This document shows positions 8,481 to 16,941 of a stretch of DNA of 64,000 nt, piece by piece. The DNA comes from Mesorhizobium sp. (GTDB lineage Bacteria > Pseudomonadota > Alphaproteobacteria > Rhizobiales > Rhizobiaceae). The translations under genes were made by a program, and so were the position numbers. Every line of letters begins with the position of its first letter. Within the stretch, counting starts at the first letter, position 1. Where the stretch lies: contig NZ_SUGA01000029.1 of NCBI RefSeq assembly GCF_004963255.1, positions 1-64,000 of the forward strand, in the 5' to 3' direction. The notes beneath the pieces were generated by a model, which had not been told where the DNA came from, made no database searches, and saw only the letters and a program-made list of their open reading frames with translations.

Positions 8481-10756
8481 GTTGTTGTGCACCGGGCGCC
8501 GAAATGGCGCTTGATCTGGGCAGCACCACGTCGGTCCTGCCGTCTAGTCAAGAGATCAGGCTGGCGAGCCGATCGCTTGGAGATGATCTCCGCCAAACCG
8601 ATCTTTCGGTGCCGAGCGTTCATTGCGCAGCTTGTATCCAGACGATCGAGACGGCGTTGGGAACGCTCGATCGCGTCGAGAGCGCCCGCGTCAACCTGTC
8701 GACGAAACGGGTCTCGGTCCGCTGGCGTGGCGACGAGGTTCCACCGTTCGTCGCCGCGCTTGGACGGCTCGGCTACCAGGCGCATCTCTTCGCCCCCGAG
8801 ATTGATGAAAAGGACAGGACGCTTTCGGAGTTGATCCGCGCCGTCGCGGTTGCCGGGTTCGCGGCGGGCAATATCATGCTGCTTTCGGTCTCTGTCTGGT
8901 CCGGGGCCGAAGGGGCTACCCGCGACCTGTTTCACTGGGTCTCCGCATTGATCGCCATCCCAGCGCTCGCCTTCGCCGGCGGCATCTTCTTCCGCTCGGC
9001 CTGGAATGCACTGCGCCACGGCCGCATGAACATGGACGTGCCGATCGCGGTCGGAGTGTCGCTCGCTTACGCCATGAGCCTCTATGAGACGATCAACCAT
9101 GGCGACCACGCCTATTTCGACGCGTCGGTTTCGCTGCTTTTTTTCCTTTTGATCGGCAGGACGCTGGATCACGTGATGCGCGAACGTGCCCGCACCGCGG
9201 TGAAAGGCCTGTCGCAGCTGGCCGCACGCGGCGCCATGGTGCTGCGCGGCGATGGCGCGCGCGACTATCTGCCGGTTGGCGAGATCGAACCGGGGATGCA
9301 GCTGCTGATCGCGGCCGGTGAAAGGATCCCCGTCGACGGCAAGATCATCCACGGAGCGTCTGATCTCGACTGCTCGCTGGCCTCAGGCGAAAGCGCGCCG
9401 AAAAACGTGGCGCCGGGCGAAGCCGTGCAGGCCGGCGTGCTCAATCTTACCGGCCCGCTGACGATCGAGGCGACCGCCGCCGCGAAGGATTCGTTCCTCG
9501 CCGAAATGGTTCGGCTGATGGAAGCCGCAGAGGGCGGTCGCGCGCACTATCGCCGCATCGCTGATCGCGTGTCGGCACTCTACGCGCCCGTGGTTCATCT
9601 CACCGCCTTCGTGACATTCCTGGGTTGGATGGCGGCGACGGGCGACTGGCACCGGGCGATGACGATCGCCATTGCCGTTCTGATCATCACCTGCCCGTGC
9701 GCGCTCGGCCTCGCCGTACCGATCGTTCAGGTGGTCGCCGCGCGGCGTCTGTTCGAGAACGGCATCATGGTCAAGGACGGTTCGGCCATGGAGCGCCTGG
9801 CGACGATTGATAACGCAGTGTTCGACAAGACCGGAACGCTCACGCTCGGACAACCCCGGCTCCTCAATGCATCGTCGATCGATCCGGCCATGCTGGCAAT
9901 CGCGGCAGACATGGCCGCGCACTCGCGTCACCCGTTTTCAAAGGCCATAACCGGCTTTGCCGCTCCTGGCGGGCAACACAAATTCGATGCCGTCACAGAG
10001 CATCCGGGGTTCGGGATCGAAGCCACTGTCGCCGGAAGCATCTGGCGGCTGGGTCGACGCGGATGGGCTGGATGGAAGGCCCGGACCGGTGGTGAAGGCA
10101 ACCATGGCTATGGCGGAACGGTGCTGACAAAAGACGGGTTCATTGTCGCGACCTTCGATTTCGAGGATGCGCTGCGCGCCGACGCGGCGGCGGCGATCAA
10201 GCGATTGAACGATACTGGGGTGTCGATGCAAATGCTGTCGGGCGATACCGCAGGTGCCTGCGGTGAAGTTGCAAGAATGCTGGGTGTCGAGGACTTCGTT
10301 CCGTGCCTGCTGCCGTCGGGCAAGGTCGAGCGCATCGAGACCCTGGCGAAAGACGGACACAAGGTTCTGATGGTTGGCGACGGCCTCAACGACACGCCGG
10401 CGCTGAGCGCGGCGCATGTCTCGATCGCTCCGGCCACCGCCGCCGACATTGGCCGCAATGCCGCCGACTTCGTATTCCTGCGCGAAAGCCTTCTGGCAGT
10501 GCCTCTCGCGCTGGACGTCTCGCGCAAGGCGGGACACCTGATCCGCCAGAACATCGCGATTGCGATCGTCTACAATGCCGTCGCCGTGCCGATCGCCATC
10601 CTGGGCCACGCCACGCCTTTGTTAGCGGCGATTGCCATGTCTGCCTCATCGGTGCTTGTTATTGGAAACGCATTGCGCTTGCACGGCTTCGGGGCGAATG
10701 CGACGCTGCAAGTTATTCAAAAAGTCGGACGCTCCGCAGTCAGCTATTCGGCATAA
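8477..10756 (+). CDS. ccoI: Copper-translocating P1B-type ATPase (CcoI/FixI)
   Basis: P1B ATPase that exports copper across the cytoplasmic membrane for cbb3 oxidase metallation. The N-terminal metal-binding domain has C-x2-C at Cys50/Cys53 (HCAACIQTIE), and an extra Cys-Cys pair lies at residues 3-4. The membrane metal site is CPCALGL near residue 404. The phosphorylation motif FDKTGTLTLG is near residue 448, the SRHPFSKAI HP motif follows, and the hinge motif is GDGLNDTPAL. At 759 residues it has normal length. It starts within the ccoH stop (ATGA overlap) and is followed 5 bases later by ccoS. Confidence 0.95.
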   Translation: MSCCAPGAEMALDLGSTTSVLPSSQEIRLASRSLGDDLRQTDLSVPSVHCAACIQTIETALGTLDRVESARVNLSTKRVSVRWRGDEVPPFVAALGRLGYQAHLFAPEIDEKDRTLSELIRAVAVAGFAAGNIMLLSVSVWSGAEGATRDLFHWVSALIAIPALAFAGGIFFRSAWNALRHGRMNMDVPIAVGVSLAYAMSLYETINHGDHAYFDASVSLLFFLLIGRTLDHVMRERARTAVKGLSQLAARGAMVLRGDGARDYLPVGEIEPGMQLLIAAGERIPVDGKIIHGASDLDCSLASGESAPKNVAPGEAVQAGVLNLTGPLTIEATAAAKDSFLAEMVRLMEAAEGGRAHYRRIADRVSALYAPVVHLTAFVTFLGWMAATGDWHRAMTIAIAVLIITCPCALGLAVPIVQVVAARRLFENGIMVKDGSAMERLATIDNAVFDKTGTLTLGQPRLLNASSIDPAMLAIAADMAAHSRHPFSKAITGFAAPGGQHKFDAVTEHPGFGIEATVAGSIWRLGRRGWAGWKARTGGEGNHGYGGTVLTKDGFIVATFDFEDALRADAAAAIKRLNDTGVSMQMLSGDTAGACGEVARMLGVEDFVPCLLPSGKVERIETLAKDGHKVLMVGDGLNDTPALSAAHVSIAPATAADIGRNAADFVFLRESLLAVPLALDVSRKAGHLIRQNIAIAIVYNAVAVPIAILGHATPLLAAIAMSASSVLVIGNALRLHGFGANATLQVIQKVGRSAVSYSA

Positions 10757-10761
10757 TCCTC

Positions 10762-10917
10762 GTGACGACGTTGCTCTATCTCATACCAGTGGCCCTTTTT
10801 CTGGGTGCACTGGGTGTGTCCGGCTTCGTCTGGGCATTGCGAAGCGGTCAATACGAAGATCTCGACGGAGCCGCCGAGCGGATACTAATTGATCGGGACG
10901 ACAAACCGGAACGCTGA
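10762..10917 (+). CDS. ccoS: cbb3 oxidase maturation protein CcoS (FixS)
   Basis: Fifty-one-residue membrane protein needed for cofactor insertion into the cbb3 oxidase. It starts with GTG and reads MTTLLYLIPVALFLGALG, one membrane helix, then the family signature WALRSGQYEDLDGAAERIL. Last gene of ccoGHIS, five bases after ccoI. No strong terminator is visible immediately downstream. Confidence 0.93.
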   Translation: MTTLLYLIPVALFLGALGVSGFVWALRSGQYEDLDGAAERILIDRDDKPER

Positions 10918-10990
10918 TTTCAATCCGCTGTGCATAAGATGCGCGGATCGCGCTCGTCAGTCGAGCCGGCTCGGTCGGGAACAAGCTGTC

Positions 10991-11032
10991 CATGCTCCAT
11001 GCTCCATGCTCCATGCTCCATGCTCCATGACC
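10991..11032. repeat. Tandem 7-bp repeat (CATGCTC)x5
   Basis: Five exact copies of CATGCTC run from 10991 to 11025, followed by a degenerate sixth (CATGACC). There is no similar array elsewhere in the window. Seven is not a multiple of three, so copy-number change would shift any frame reading through it. Confidence 0.9.
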
Positions 11033-11389
11033 ATCTTGACCTAAGCTGCACACTACATTTGTGAAAAGCCTCTGTCGTGCGAAGGACTGCCTCCCATTGC
11101 ACCCAGTATGAGGCGTGTGATGCCACGAGAGTACCTCGCGTGGCCGGACGAGAGCTTGGCAATGTGCGCACGGGTTCCAAAGTGGAACGTCACGGTCGAT
11201 CACCTGACCGTGAACCGCCAGTGCCGATTGGTCATGTCTGGCTGATCCAGATCAGGGTCATACTCATCGGCGTGGTCTATTGACCAGTCTTCGACGGAGA
11301 AATGCATGACTTACGGAAAGATTGGTCGTCATTATCAGCACCTTCACGGTTCTGGGTTTTCTGTCGTGTGGTCGGCCATGCCTTGTGCT

Positions 11390-11590
11390 TACGGCGCAGC
11401 CATTAGCTGACCGGCGTCGTGTGTATCTCGCTTGCTGGCTGACCATCCGCGTGGCTGCGCGGACAGGGGGCCGATCAACAGCTTTCGCCTTTGATGGGTT
11501 GTGTGCGTCGTTGCCGATCCATCCCGATTCCCGGCCCGCGCCTTGAGGCTATGCGACGGTACCGGAACCCAGCGCACGTCACGCGGTTCC
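11390..11590 (+). repeat. Diverged direct repeat, upstream copy
   Basis: This segment aligns with 12299-12505 in the same orientation. Identical blocks include TCTCGCTTGCTGGC (11426-11439) and TCGTTGCCGATC (11508-11519), and similarity is interspersed throughout, including GGCTGCGCGG. The 5' part of the same repeat (11163-11200, GGGTTCCAAAGTGGAACGT) is separated from it by about 190 bases that the other copy lacks. The pair flanks the CHAT-like gene. Confidence 0.7.
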
Positions 11591-11644
11591 GCGCGCGTGG
11601 TGTCCGCTCGTCACGACGATGAACGAACAAGCGGCTGGAGTACC

Positions 11645-12262
11645 ATGAACACCGTACACATCATCGACTGCCACAATGCAAATGACTACTTCGCCGACAG
11701 GCAAGAGGGACCGATCGTGCAGCACTTGTTAAAGGCTGTCAACATCCGCGCGGAGCTCCACATGGCGTTGAACCGAACGAAATTTGGTGAGGCTGTAGTA
11801 CGAGCGATGGAGGCGGAGTGCGACGTGCTTCACATCGCCGGGCACGGCAATGGTGACGGGATCGCTTCGTCCAGTGGGCGAAGTGGCCTTCTTTGGGCTG
11901 ACTTCGTAAAAATGTTCCAGGGCTCGCATCCAGCGCCGAAGATCCTCGTGATGTCAACGTGCTGCGGAGCATCATCGGGGTTGGGACGTGCGTTTTCGAA
12001 ATCGATCAACCGTCCGAAGTTGATCATTGGTTCGAGTGACGCGCGCTATTTCGACGACTATGTCGCCGCGTGGGCTTTGCTCTATCGGCGACTGAATTGC
12101 AAGGACATCGACATCGAAGCCATGCAGCAGGTTCTTGATGAGATATGCGCGGTCGTGGATAAAAGTTTCCGCTACCTTGGCTGGGATGACGAGAGAGAGC
12201 GCTACGTTCGATACCCTCACCCTCGCAAGAGAGCCCGCTTCGACGTCGTGGAGCGTGAGTAG
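11645..12262 (+). CDS. Caspase/CHAT-like cysteine peptidase domain protein (standalone)
   Basis: A 205-residue protein that I read as a lone caspase-hemoglobinase fold. An N-terminal strand-helix unit (HIIDCHNANDYF, EGPIVQHLLK) is followed by the presumed catalytic histidine in DVLHIAGHG (His67). The presumed cysteine is in PKILVMSTCCGASSG (Cys106 or Cys107), then comes a conserved-looking GSSDARYFDDYVAAWALLY segment. This order matches CHAT-domain proteases, which cleave partners in defence or cell-death systems, but no partner such as a TPR, NACHT or Cas gene lies beside it. The start at 11645 has CTGGAG upstream. It is flanked by diverged direct repeats and lies in the putative island. The family call is by motif only and the substrate is unknown. 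Confidence 0.6.
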   Translation: MNTVHIIDCHNANDYFADRQEGPIVQHLLKAVNIRAELHMALNRTKFGEAVVRAMEAECDVLHIAGHGNGDGIASSSGRSGLLWADFVKMFQGSHPAPKILVMSTCCGASSGLGRAFSKSINRPKLIIGSSDARYFDDYVAAWALLYRRLNCKDIDIEAMQQVLDEICAVVDKSFRYLGWDDERERYVRYPHPRKRARFDVVERE

Positions 12263-12263
12263 T

Positions 12264-12505
12264 ATGCGCAAGGGTTCCAGGTGGAATGTGGCGATCGATG
12301 CGGCGCGGCCGTCGCTGACCAGCGTCGCGAGTGTCTCGCTTGCTGGCGGCGATCTGCGCGGCTGCGCGGCGAAAGGGCGGGATCGGTTAGCCGCATCCAC
12401 CTCTGAGCGCTTTGAGTGCTTCGTTGCCGATCGATGCGAATCTCCCGGCCCAGCGCCTTTAGGCAATGCGGCGGGCACGGAGCTCATGTCACTCGGCTCA
12501 GTTCC
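12264..12505 (+). repeat. Diverged direct repeat, downstream copy
   Basis: Uninterrupted copy of the repeat seen upstream of the CHAT-like gene. It begins at ATGCGCAAGGGTTCC (12264), and the shared blocks TCTCGCTTGCTGGC (12334-12347) and TCGTTGCCGATC (12421-12432) are in the same order. The frame from 12264 (MRKGSRWNVAID) stays open into the ubiM gene, so it looks like decayed coding sequence now serving as a 5' leader. Confidence 0.7.
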
Positions 12506-12545
12506 ACCGTTACACGAGGATAGGCGACCGGATGGCGGCACGCTG

Positions 12546-13724
12546 ATGGGCTCTGACGATAATTTTGACATCGTTGTCGTTGGAGCCGGCCCGGTCGGCC
12601 TTTCGTTCGCTGCGTCGCTTGCCCAAAGCGAACTCAAGGTGGCAGTTGTTGAACAGAACACATTCGATAGTCTGGCGAATCCGGCTTTCGATGGTCGCGA
12701 AATCGCGCTGACCAACGCTTCGATCAGAACCCTTCGCGAGCTCGGCGCCTGGGATGTCATCCCGGCTTCGGACAAATCAGCACTTCAAGGCGCGCGCGTG
12801 CTCAACGGCTCGAGCGCATTCGCTCTTCGTTTCGATCCTCCCAGCAACTCTGGAGAACCGCTGGGGGTTTTGGTTCCAAATTGCCGGATCCGCGAGGCGC
12901 TGTTCAAAATCGTCCGCTTGCAGGATCGCGCCCGGCTGTTGTGCGGCCACTCGGTCGTCGATGCAACAAACAGCCAAGAAGGAGCAGTCGTAACGCTCTC
13001 TAATGGCGCGCGTTTAACTGCTCGGCTGGTTGTTGCCGCGGATTCGCGTTTGTCCGCCACGCGTGATCTGCTAGGCATCGGCGCCGATATCAACCGGCTT
13101 GGCCACTCGATGCTGATTTGCCGAGTGAGGCACGAGCGCGCCCACCACCAGATCGCCATCGAATGGTTCGATCACCATCAGACGATAGCGATATTGCCCC
13201 TCGCGGAGGGCATGTCGTCGCTGCTGCTCACATTGCGCTCAAACGAGGCCTATAGACTGCTTGCCTTCGATGATGATTTGTTCCTGTCGGAGTTGACGAA
13301 ACGGTGTCGAGGGCGCCTTGGAAAAATGACCTTGGCAAGCAAGCGCCACACCTATCCGCTGGTCACGACCTGGGCGCACAAATTCCGGGCGCCGAGCGCC
13401 GCACTCATCGGCGACGCTGCCATCGGCATGCACCCGGTGACCGCTCACGGATTCAACATCGGTCTCAGCAGCCAGAAGCAACTCGCCCGTGGAATCATGA
13501 CTGCGTGCCGCGACGGCCGCAATGTTGGCGACCCCGACATGCTGCATATATACGAAAGGCGGCTGCGCCTGTCGGCGGCGCCGCTCTACCATGCAACGAA
13601 CATATTGGTTGGACTCTACTCCAGAGACCACCTGGCGGCACGGCTTGCAAGGCATCTGGGGCTTCGCTTTGCCCAACATGTTCCCCTTGTCCGGCATGGG
13701 ATTTCGGCGGAGCTCCAGCGGTGA
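12546..13724 (+). CDS. ubiM: UbiM-like FAD-dependent ubiquinone ring hydroxylase
   Basis: Flavoprotein monooxygenase of the UbiH/UbiF/Coq6 family that hydroxylates the ubiquinone ring using oxygen. It shows the Rossmann motif VVGAGPVGLSFAASL near the N-terminus, the family motif PAFDGREIALTNAS, and the FAD/ribityl motif ALIGDAAIGMHPVTAHGFN. The PAFDGREIALT and LVPN features resemble UbiM, a broad-specificity member found in Neisseria and some alphaproteobacteria. At 392 residues it has normal length. The frame is open upstream through a repeat; I start at 12546 because the Rossmann fold begins 9 residues later. No other ubi genes are nearby. Confidence 0.75.
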   Translation: MGSDDNFDIVVVGAGPVGLSFAASLAQSELKVAVVEQNTFDSLANPAFDGREIALTNASIRTLRELGAWDVIPASDKSALQGARVLNGSSAFALRFDPPSNSGEPLGVLVPNCRIREALFKIVRLQDRARLLCGHSVVDATNSQEGAVVTLSNGARLTARLVVAADSRLSATRDLLGIGADINRLGHSMLICRVRHERAHHQIAIEWFDHHQTIAILPLAEGMSSLLLTLRSNEAYRLLAFDDDLFLSELTKRCRGRLGKMTLASKRHTYPLVTTWAHKFRAPSAALIGDAAIGMHPVTAHGFNIGLSSQKQLARGIMTACRDGRNVGDPDMLHIYERRLRLSAAPLYHATNILVGLYSRDHLAARLARHLGLRFAQHVPLVRHGISAELQR

Positions 13725-13899
13725 TACTGCACCAGCAGTCGCATTTTTGCGCGTGCTGGGCGAGCGATGAGAGAGTGCATGATGCACCGGAGTAATCCTG
13801 CTCCCCGACGCTGATCTCCGATTGAAGAATTAACCCGTCCTTCAGGGGGGCTGCATAGGCTGCGGACAAGCAGGAGTAAGCAAGCTGACCCGTCCAGCC

Positions 13900-15801
13900 T
13901 TGGAAAAAGAAGATCCGCTGGAGGCGAGAATCCTTCAGGACCAGCTCGCTGATCTGAGGGCAGGCCTTTTCGTCTCAATGCCGATAAGCATTGTGCTGTC
14001 CGGGCTGATTTTGACCGTGCAGGCCCTTTCCGGGAACGGTCTTGCTGGCGCGGCCTGGTTTTCGGTCGTTAATGCGATAAATGCCGCCCGCCTTGCACTC
14101 GCCCGTCATCAGCTGAAGGAACCCGGAGTCCAGGATGATCTGACACGGGTTTGGCTGCGGCTTCGCTGGTTTGGCAGGCTTGCTCTTCTGGCGGGATTCA
14201 CCTGGTCATTCCTTGCCGTCCTAACGGCTGGATACACGACGTCTCAAGCATCGCTGCATCTAATAATTCTGGCGGGCATTTCAGCTGGCGCGGTCACGTA
14301 CGGCAGCTCATATGCTGCGGCAGCGATATGCTTCATCACACCGCCACTCCTCATTGCCGCCGCATGTTTGCTGACGAAGGGAGCCCCGGAAAACTACATT
14401 CTGGCTTTTGCCGTCCTGCTTTTCGAGGGCGGCCTGGTTCGATCCTCGTTCGTTGGACAAGCGCGCTTCCGTGACGCGAGCCGCCTGAGACATCAAGCCG
14501 AGCGGCTTGCCGCGGAAATGGAGCGCAATTCCAGGGAGGACCATCTTACCGCGCTCCTCAACAGGCGGGGCCTCGAACATGCAATCGATCAGTTTGAGAA
14601 CACCGATGGACCCTTTGTGGCCATGCTGATTGATCTGGACGGGTTCAAATCTGTCAACGATACCTACGGTCACAGAACGGGTGACGAGCTGCTTGCCAGG
14701 ATCGCCCGCCGAATAGAGGAAGAAGCACCGGAGGGCTCAACGCTCGCCCGCATCGGTGGGGATGAATTCGTGCTGGTTTTTTCTTCGCGAAAGAATTCTC
14801 CTTCTCCCACCAATCTCGCGTCCAATCTCATAGCCAAGCTTGCTCGCCCCTATCCTGGGATCGCATCAGTCCGCATTGGAGCGTCTATAGGAATCTACTT
14901 GGCTGAAAACCCCGGACTAACGGAAATGTTGTTGCGGGCCGACATCGCCCTTTACACAGCTAAGCGCCGCGGCAGGAATGAATTTTGTCTGTTCGATGCC
15001 GAGCTAGCCCGGGAGTTGCAACGCCGCCAGTCAATCGAACGCGATCTTCATTCGGCGATAACGATGAGAAGCTTGGTCGCTTGGTTTCAGCCAATCGTAA
15101 GACTCGAAACTGAAGCCGTCGTCAGTTTTGAAGCCTTGCTAAGATGGTCTCACCCGCTTCACGGTCCCATTTCTCCGCCCGAGATCATGACAGCGGCACG
15201 CGAAACTGGAATGCTTCAGCTGCTAACTCAAACGGTATTCGCCGACTGTTGCGCTCTTATCGAGGGCTTGGTCAAAGCTGACCGTCGTGATGTTCGTGTG
15301 GCGATGAATGTTTCACCGTGCGAGTTGGAAGCTGGCGATATTGACGAGATGATTCTTAATGGTCTGGCGGCAAAAGACCTCCCTGCAACGATGTTCGACA
15401 TCGAGATTACCGAAGAAGCCCCAGTGGATCCGGACAGAGTGGATGAAAAGCTCGCCCGGCTTTCACATGCTGGCATTTCTATCGCGCTCGATGACTTCGG
15501 CACCGGTTTTTCGACGTTGGCATCGCTCAAGGACAGTCGGATCAGGAAGGTGAAAATAGATCAGGGCTTCGTTCGCGGCTTAGCCAAGTCCCGGGAGAAT
15601 CGGCTGCTTGTCAAAGCGGTGATTGATCTTGGTAGGACGCTCGGGATCGAGGTCATGGCCGAGGGCGTTGAAACAGAGGCAGATCGGCAAACTCTGTACA
15701 AGCTTGGCTGCAGAACCGCGCAGGGCTTCCTGTTCTCTAAGGCAGTGCCTCTCCATTTGGCACTTGATTCGGTAGTAAAAGAGCACGCGAAGGAGTTGTG
15801 A
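13900..15801 (+). CDS. Membrane GGDEF-EAL protein (cyclic-di-GMP turnover)
   Basis: A 633-residue protein with an N-terminal membrane region of about five helices (residues 20-190), a GGDEF domain and an EAL domain. The GGDEF site is intact (ARIGGDEFVLVF, near residue 286). The EAL domain keeps FEALLRW near residue 411, DDFGTGFSTLASLK, KIDQGF and AEGVET, so phosphodiesterase activity is likely. It could both make and degrade c-di-GMP. No sensory domain is recognised apart from the membrane region. The start is taken as TTG at 13900; CAGGAG lies about 24 bases upstream, and a nearer CTG at 13885 is in frame, so the exact start is uncertain. Stands alone in the putative island. Confidence 0.88.
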   Translation: MEKEDPLEARILQDQLADLRAGLFVSMPISIVLSGLILTVQALSGNGLAGAAWFSVVNAINAARLALARHQLKEPGVQDDLTRVWLRLRWFGRLALLAGFTWSFLAVLTAGYTTSQASLHLIILAGISAGAVTYGSSYAAAAICFITPPLLIAAACLLTKGAPENYILAFAVLLFEGGLVRSSFVGQARFRDASRLRHQAERLAAEMERNSREDHLTALLNRRGLEHAIDQFENTDGPFVAMLIDLDGFKSVNDTYGHRTGDELLARIARRIEEEAPEGSTLARIGGDEFVLVFSSRKNSPSPTNLASNLIAKLARPYPGIASVRIGASIGIYLAENPGLTEMLLRADIALYTAKRRGRNEFCLFDAELARELQRRQSIERDLHSAITMRSLVAWFQPIVRLETEAVVSFEALLRWSHPLHGPISPPEIMTAARETGMLQLLTQTVFADCCALIEGLVKADRRDVRVAMNVSPCELEAGDIDEMILNGLAAKDLPATMFDIEITEEAPVDPDRVDEKLARLSHAGISIALDDFGTGFSTLASLKDSRIRKVKIDQGFVRGLAKSRENRLLVKAVIDLGRTLGIEVMAEGVETEADRQTLYKLGCRTAQGFLFSKAVPLHLALDSVVKEHAKEL

Positions 15802-16642
15802 CCGGCCTCTCCGTCCGTGCTGCTCGCGGAACTTTCATGTGGGGTGGACCTGACGCGCGAAAGCCGTTTCGGACGGTAGAGTTATTACGGGGGCGAAACT
15901 GAGCACGTGGTTTGGATAGCAGCAATCCGGTCCACCGGCGCACATGCAGCGGCTTCATACAAGCGTTCAAGTTGCGAGATGAGCTTGAGTGAACGACGTC
16001 GGAGAATTGCGTCCTTTGGACGCTGGTTTCGCGGTTCCCGTAGGATTCGATTACGGGAAGCGTTCTTGGCTGCTTCTCGGCTCAGCGCTCATCGGGATGA
16101 ACAACGTACCCGCGGTCAAGGTCTTCGCGACCTCAACCCAGTCACCATCCCGCAACAGCAGCGGTCGGGTCCTGATCAAGCGCTCAGCCTCAGCACAGGT
16201 GCTGGAGCAACGGTAGAGCGCGGAAAACGTGTATCGGAATGCGCTGGCTCACCATAGGAAGCTGCCACGGCATGTCGAATGTCCCCAGGGGGCGGACCGT
16301 TCCCTTGCATTTGTCTCGATGACGGGCTCTCAAAGCTAAAGCCAAGAGAGCTTTATAAAAATCGCACCCGATCGGCTGCGCAACGACGACCAGCTGAGGC
16401 CCGATCGGGTGCTAAGGTCGTGCCAAAAAAGGCGCGTCACTGTCGCATTTCTAGCCGGCTTGCGATCGGACGTCATCTCTTGGCGATCGCTGCCCCTTCT
16501 CTCAAATGCGCTTAGCGGCGCCGATGGCGAATAGCGCAAGCTTTTCCACCCGTTTCTACTCCACTACCGAGACTCGTCACCAACCTCCTTTTATTCGCTT
16601 CCATATGGCCCATCCTGTCTCCAATCGAGGAGGAGCGCGAAC
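15802..16642. other. Gene-poor region after the GGDEF-EAL gene
   Basis: About 840 bases with only short frames that have no recognisable domains. It holds a 12-bp perfect inverted repeat at 16364-16412. Base composition looks less GC-rich than in the core genes to the right, in keeping with an island interior. Nothing else was recognised. Confidence 0.45.
16364..16412. repeat. Perfect 12-bp inverted repeat
   Basis: GCACCCGATCGG at 16364-16375 and its exact reverse complement at 16401-16412 are separated by 25 bases. No T-run follows directly. It may be a hairpin, a protein-binding site or an old element end. Confidence 0.6.
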
Positions 16643-16930
16643 ATGGGCCAAGCCGTAGAACGTCTCAGTCTCGGGAATTCTTCTGCTCGCCAAACTGCCG
16701 TTGTCGCCGGCACCATATTTGGCAGGGTGACAGTGCACGACAAGATATCAGGCGTTCTTGTCTGGGCTGAACTATGCTTGCAAGCCATAACCCAAAAATC
16801 GCCGATCCCTTTGAATTCGAGCCGGATGAATGGGTGTTTCAAAATTTTTGGCGGTTTTAGGCAGAACCCTCCGATGGCCCGCGTACCGGTCAAGCTTCGT
16901 GAGCACTTTAGGTTCGTCGATCAGGCATAG
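16643..16930 (+). CDS. Hypothetical protein, 95 residues
   Basis: Not recognised. The ATG is preceded by a strong purine-rich site (GAGGAGGAG about 9 bases upstream), the main reason to list it. The protein is mixed, without clear membrane helices or known motifs. It precedes a better-supported hypothetical gene on the same strand by 11 bases. It could be spurious. Confidence 0.28.
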   Translation: MGQAVERLSLGNSSARQTAVVAGTIFGRVTVHDKISGVLVWAELCLQAITQKSPIPLNSSRMNGCFKIFGGFRQNPPMARVPVKLREHFRFVDQA

Positions 16931-16941
16931 GTTTCTTTCCC

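Larger units (their letters stand above)
10918..11644. other. Gene-poor region between ccoS and the CHAT-like gene
   Basis: About 730 bases with no convincing gene. It contains a 7-bp tandem repeat (10991-11032) and an interrupted copy of a repeat found again downstream of the next gene (11163-11200 and 11390-11590). Short frames here lack domains. One, starting near 11162, contains a WNVTVD segment resembling the WNVAID of the downstream copy, which suggests decayed coding sequence. Confidence 0.5.

Noticed and set aside
10991..11032. The tandem repeat as a CRISPR array
   Set aside because: Units of 7 bp without spacers and no cas genes; simple tandem repeat only.
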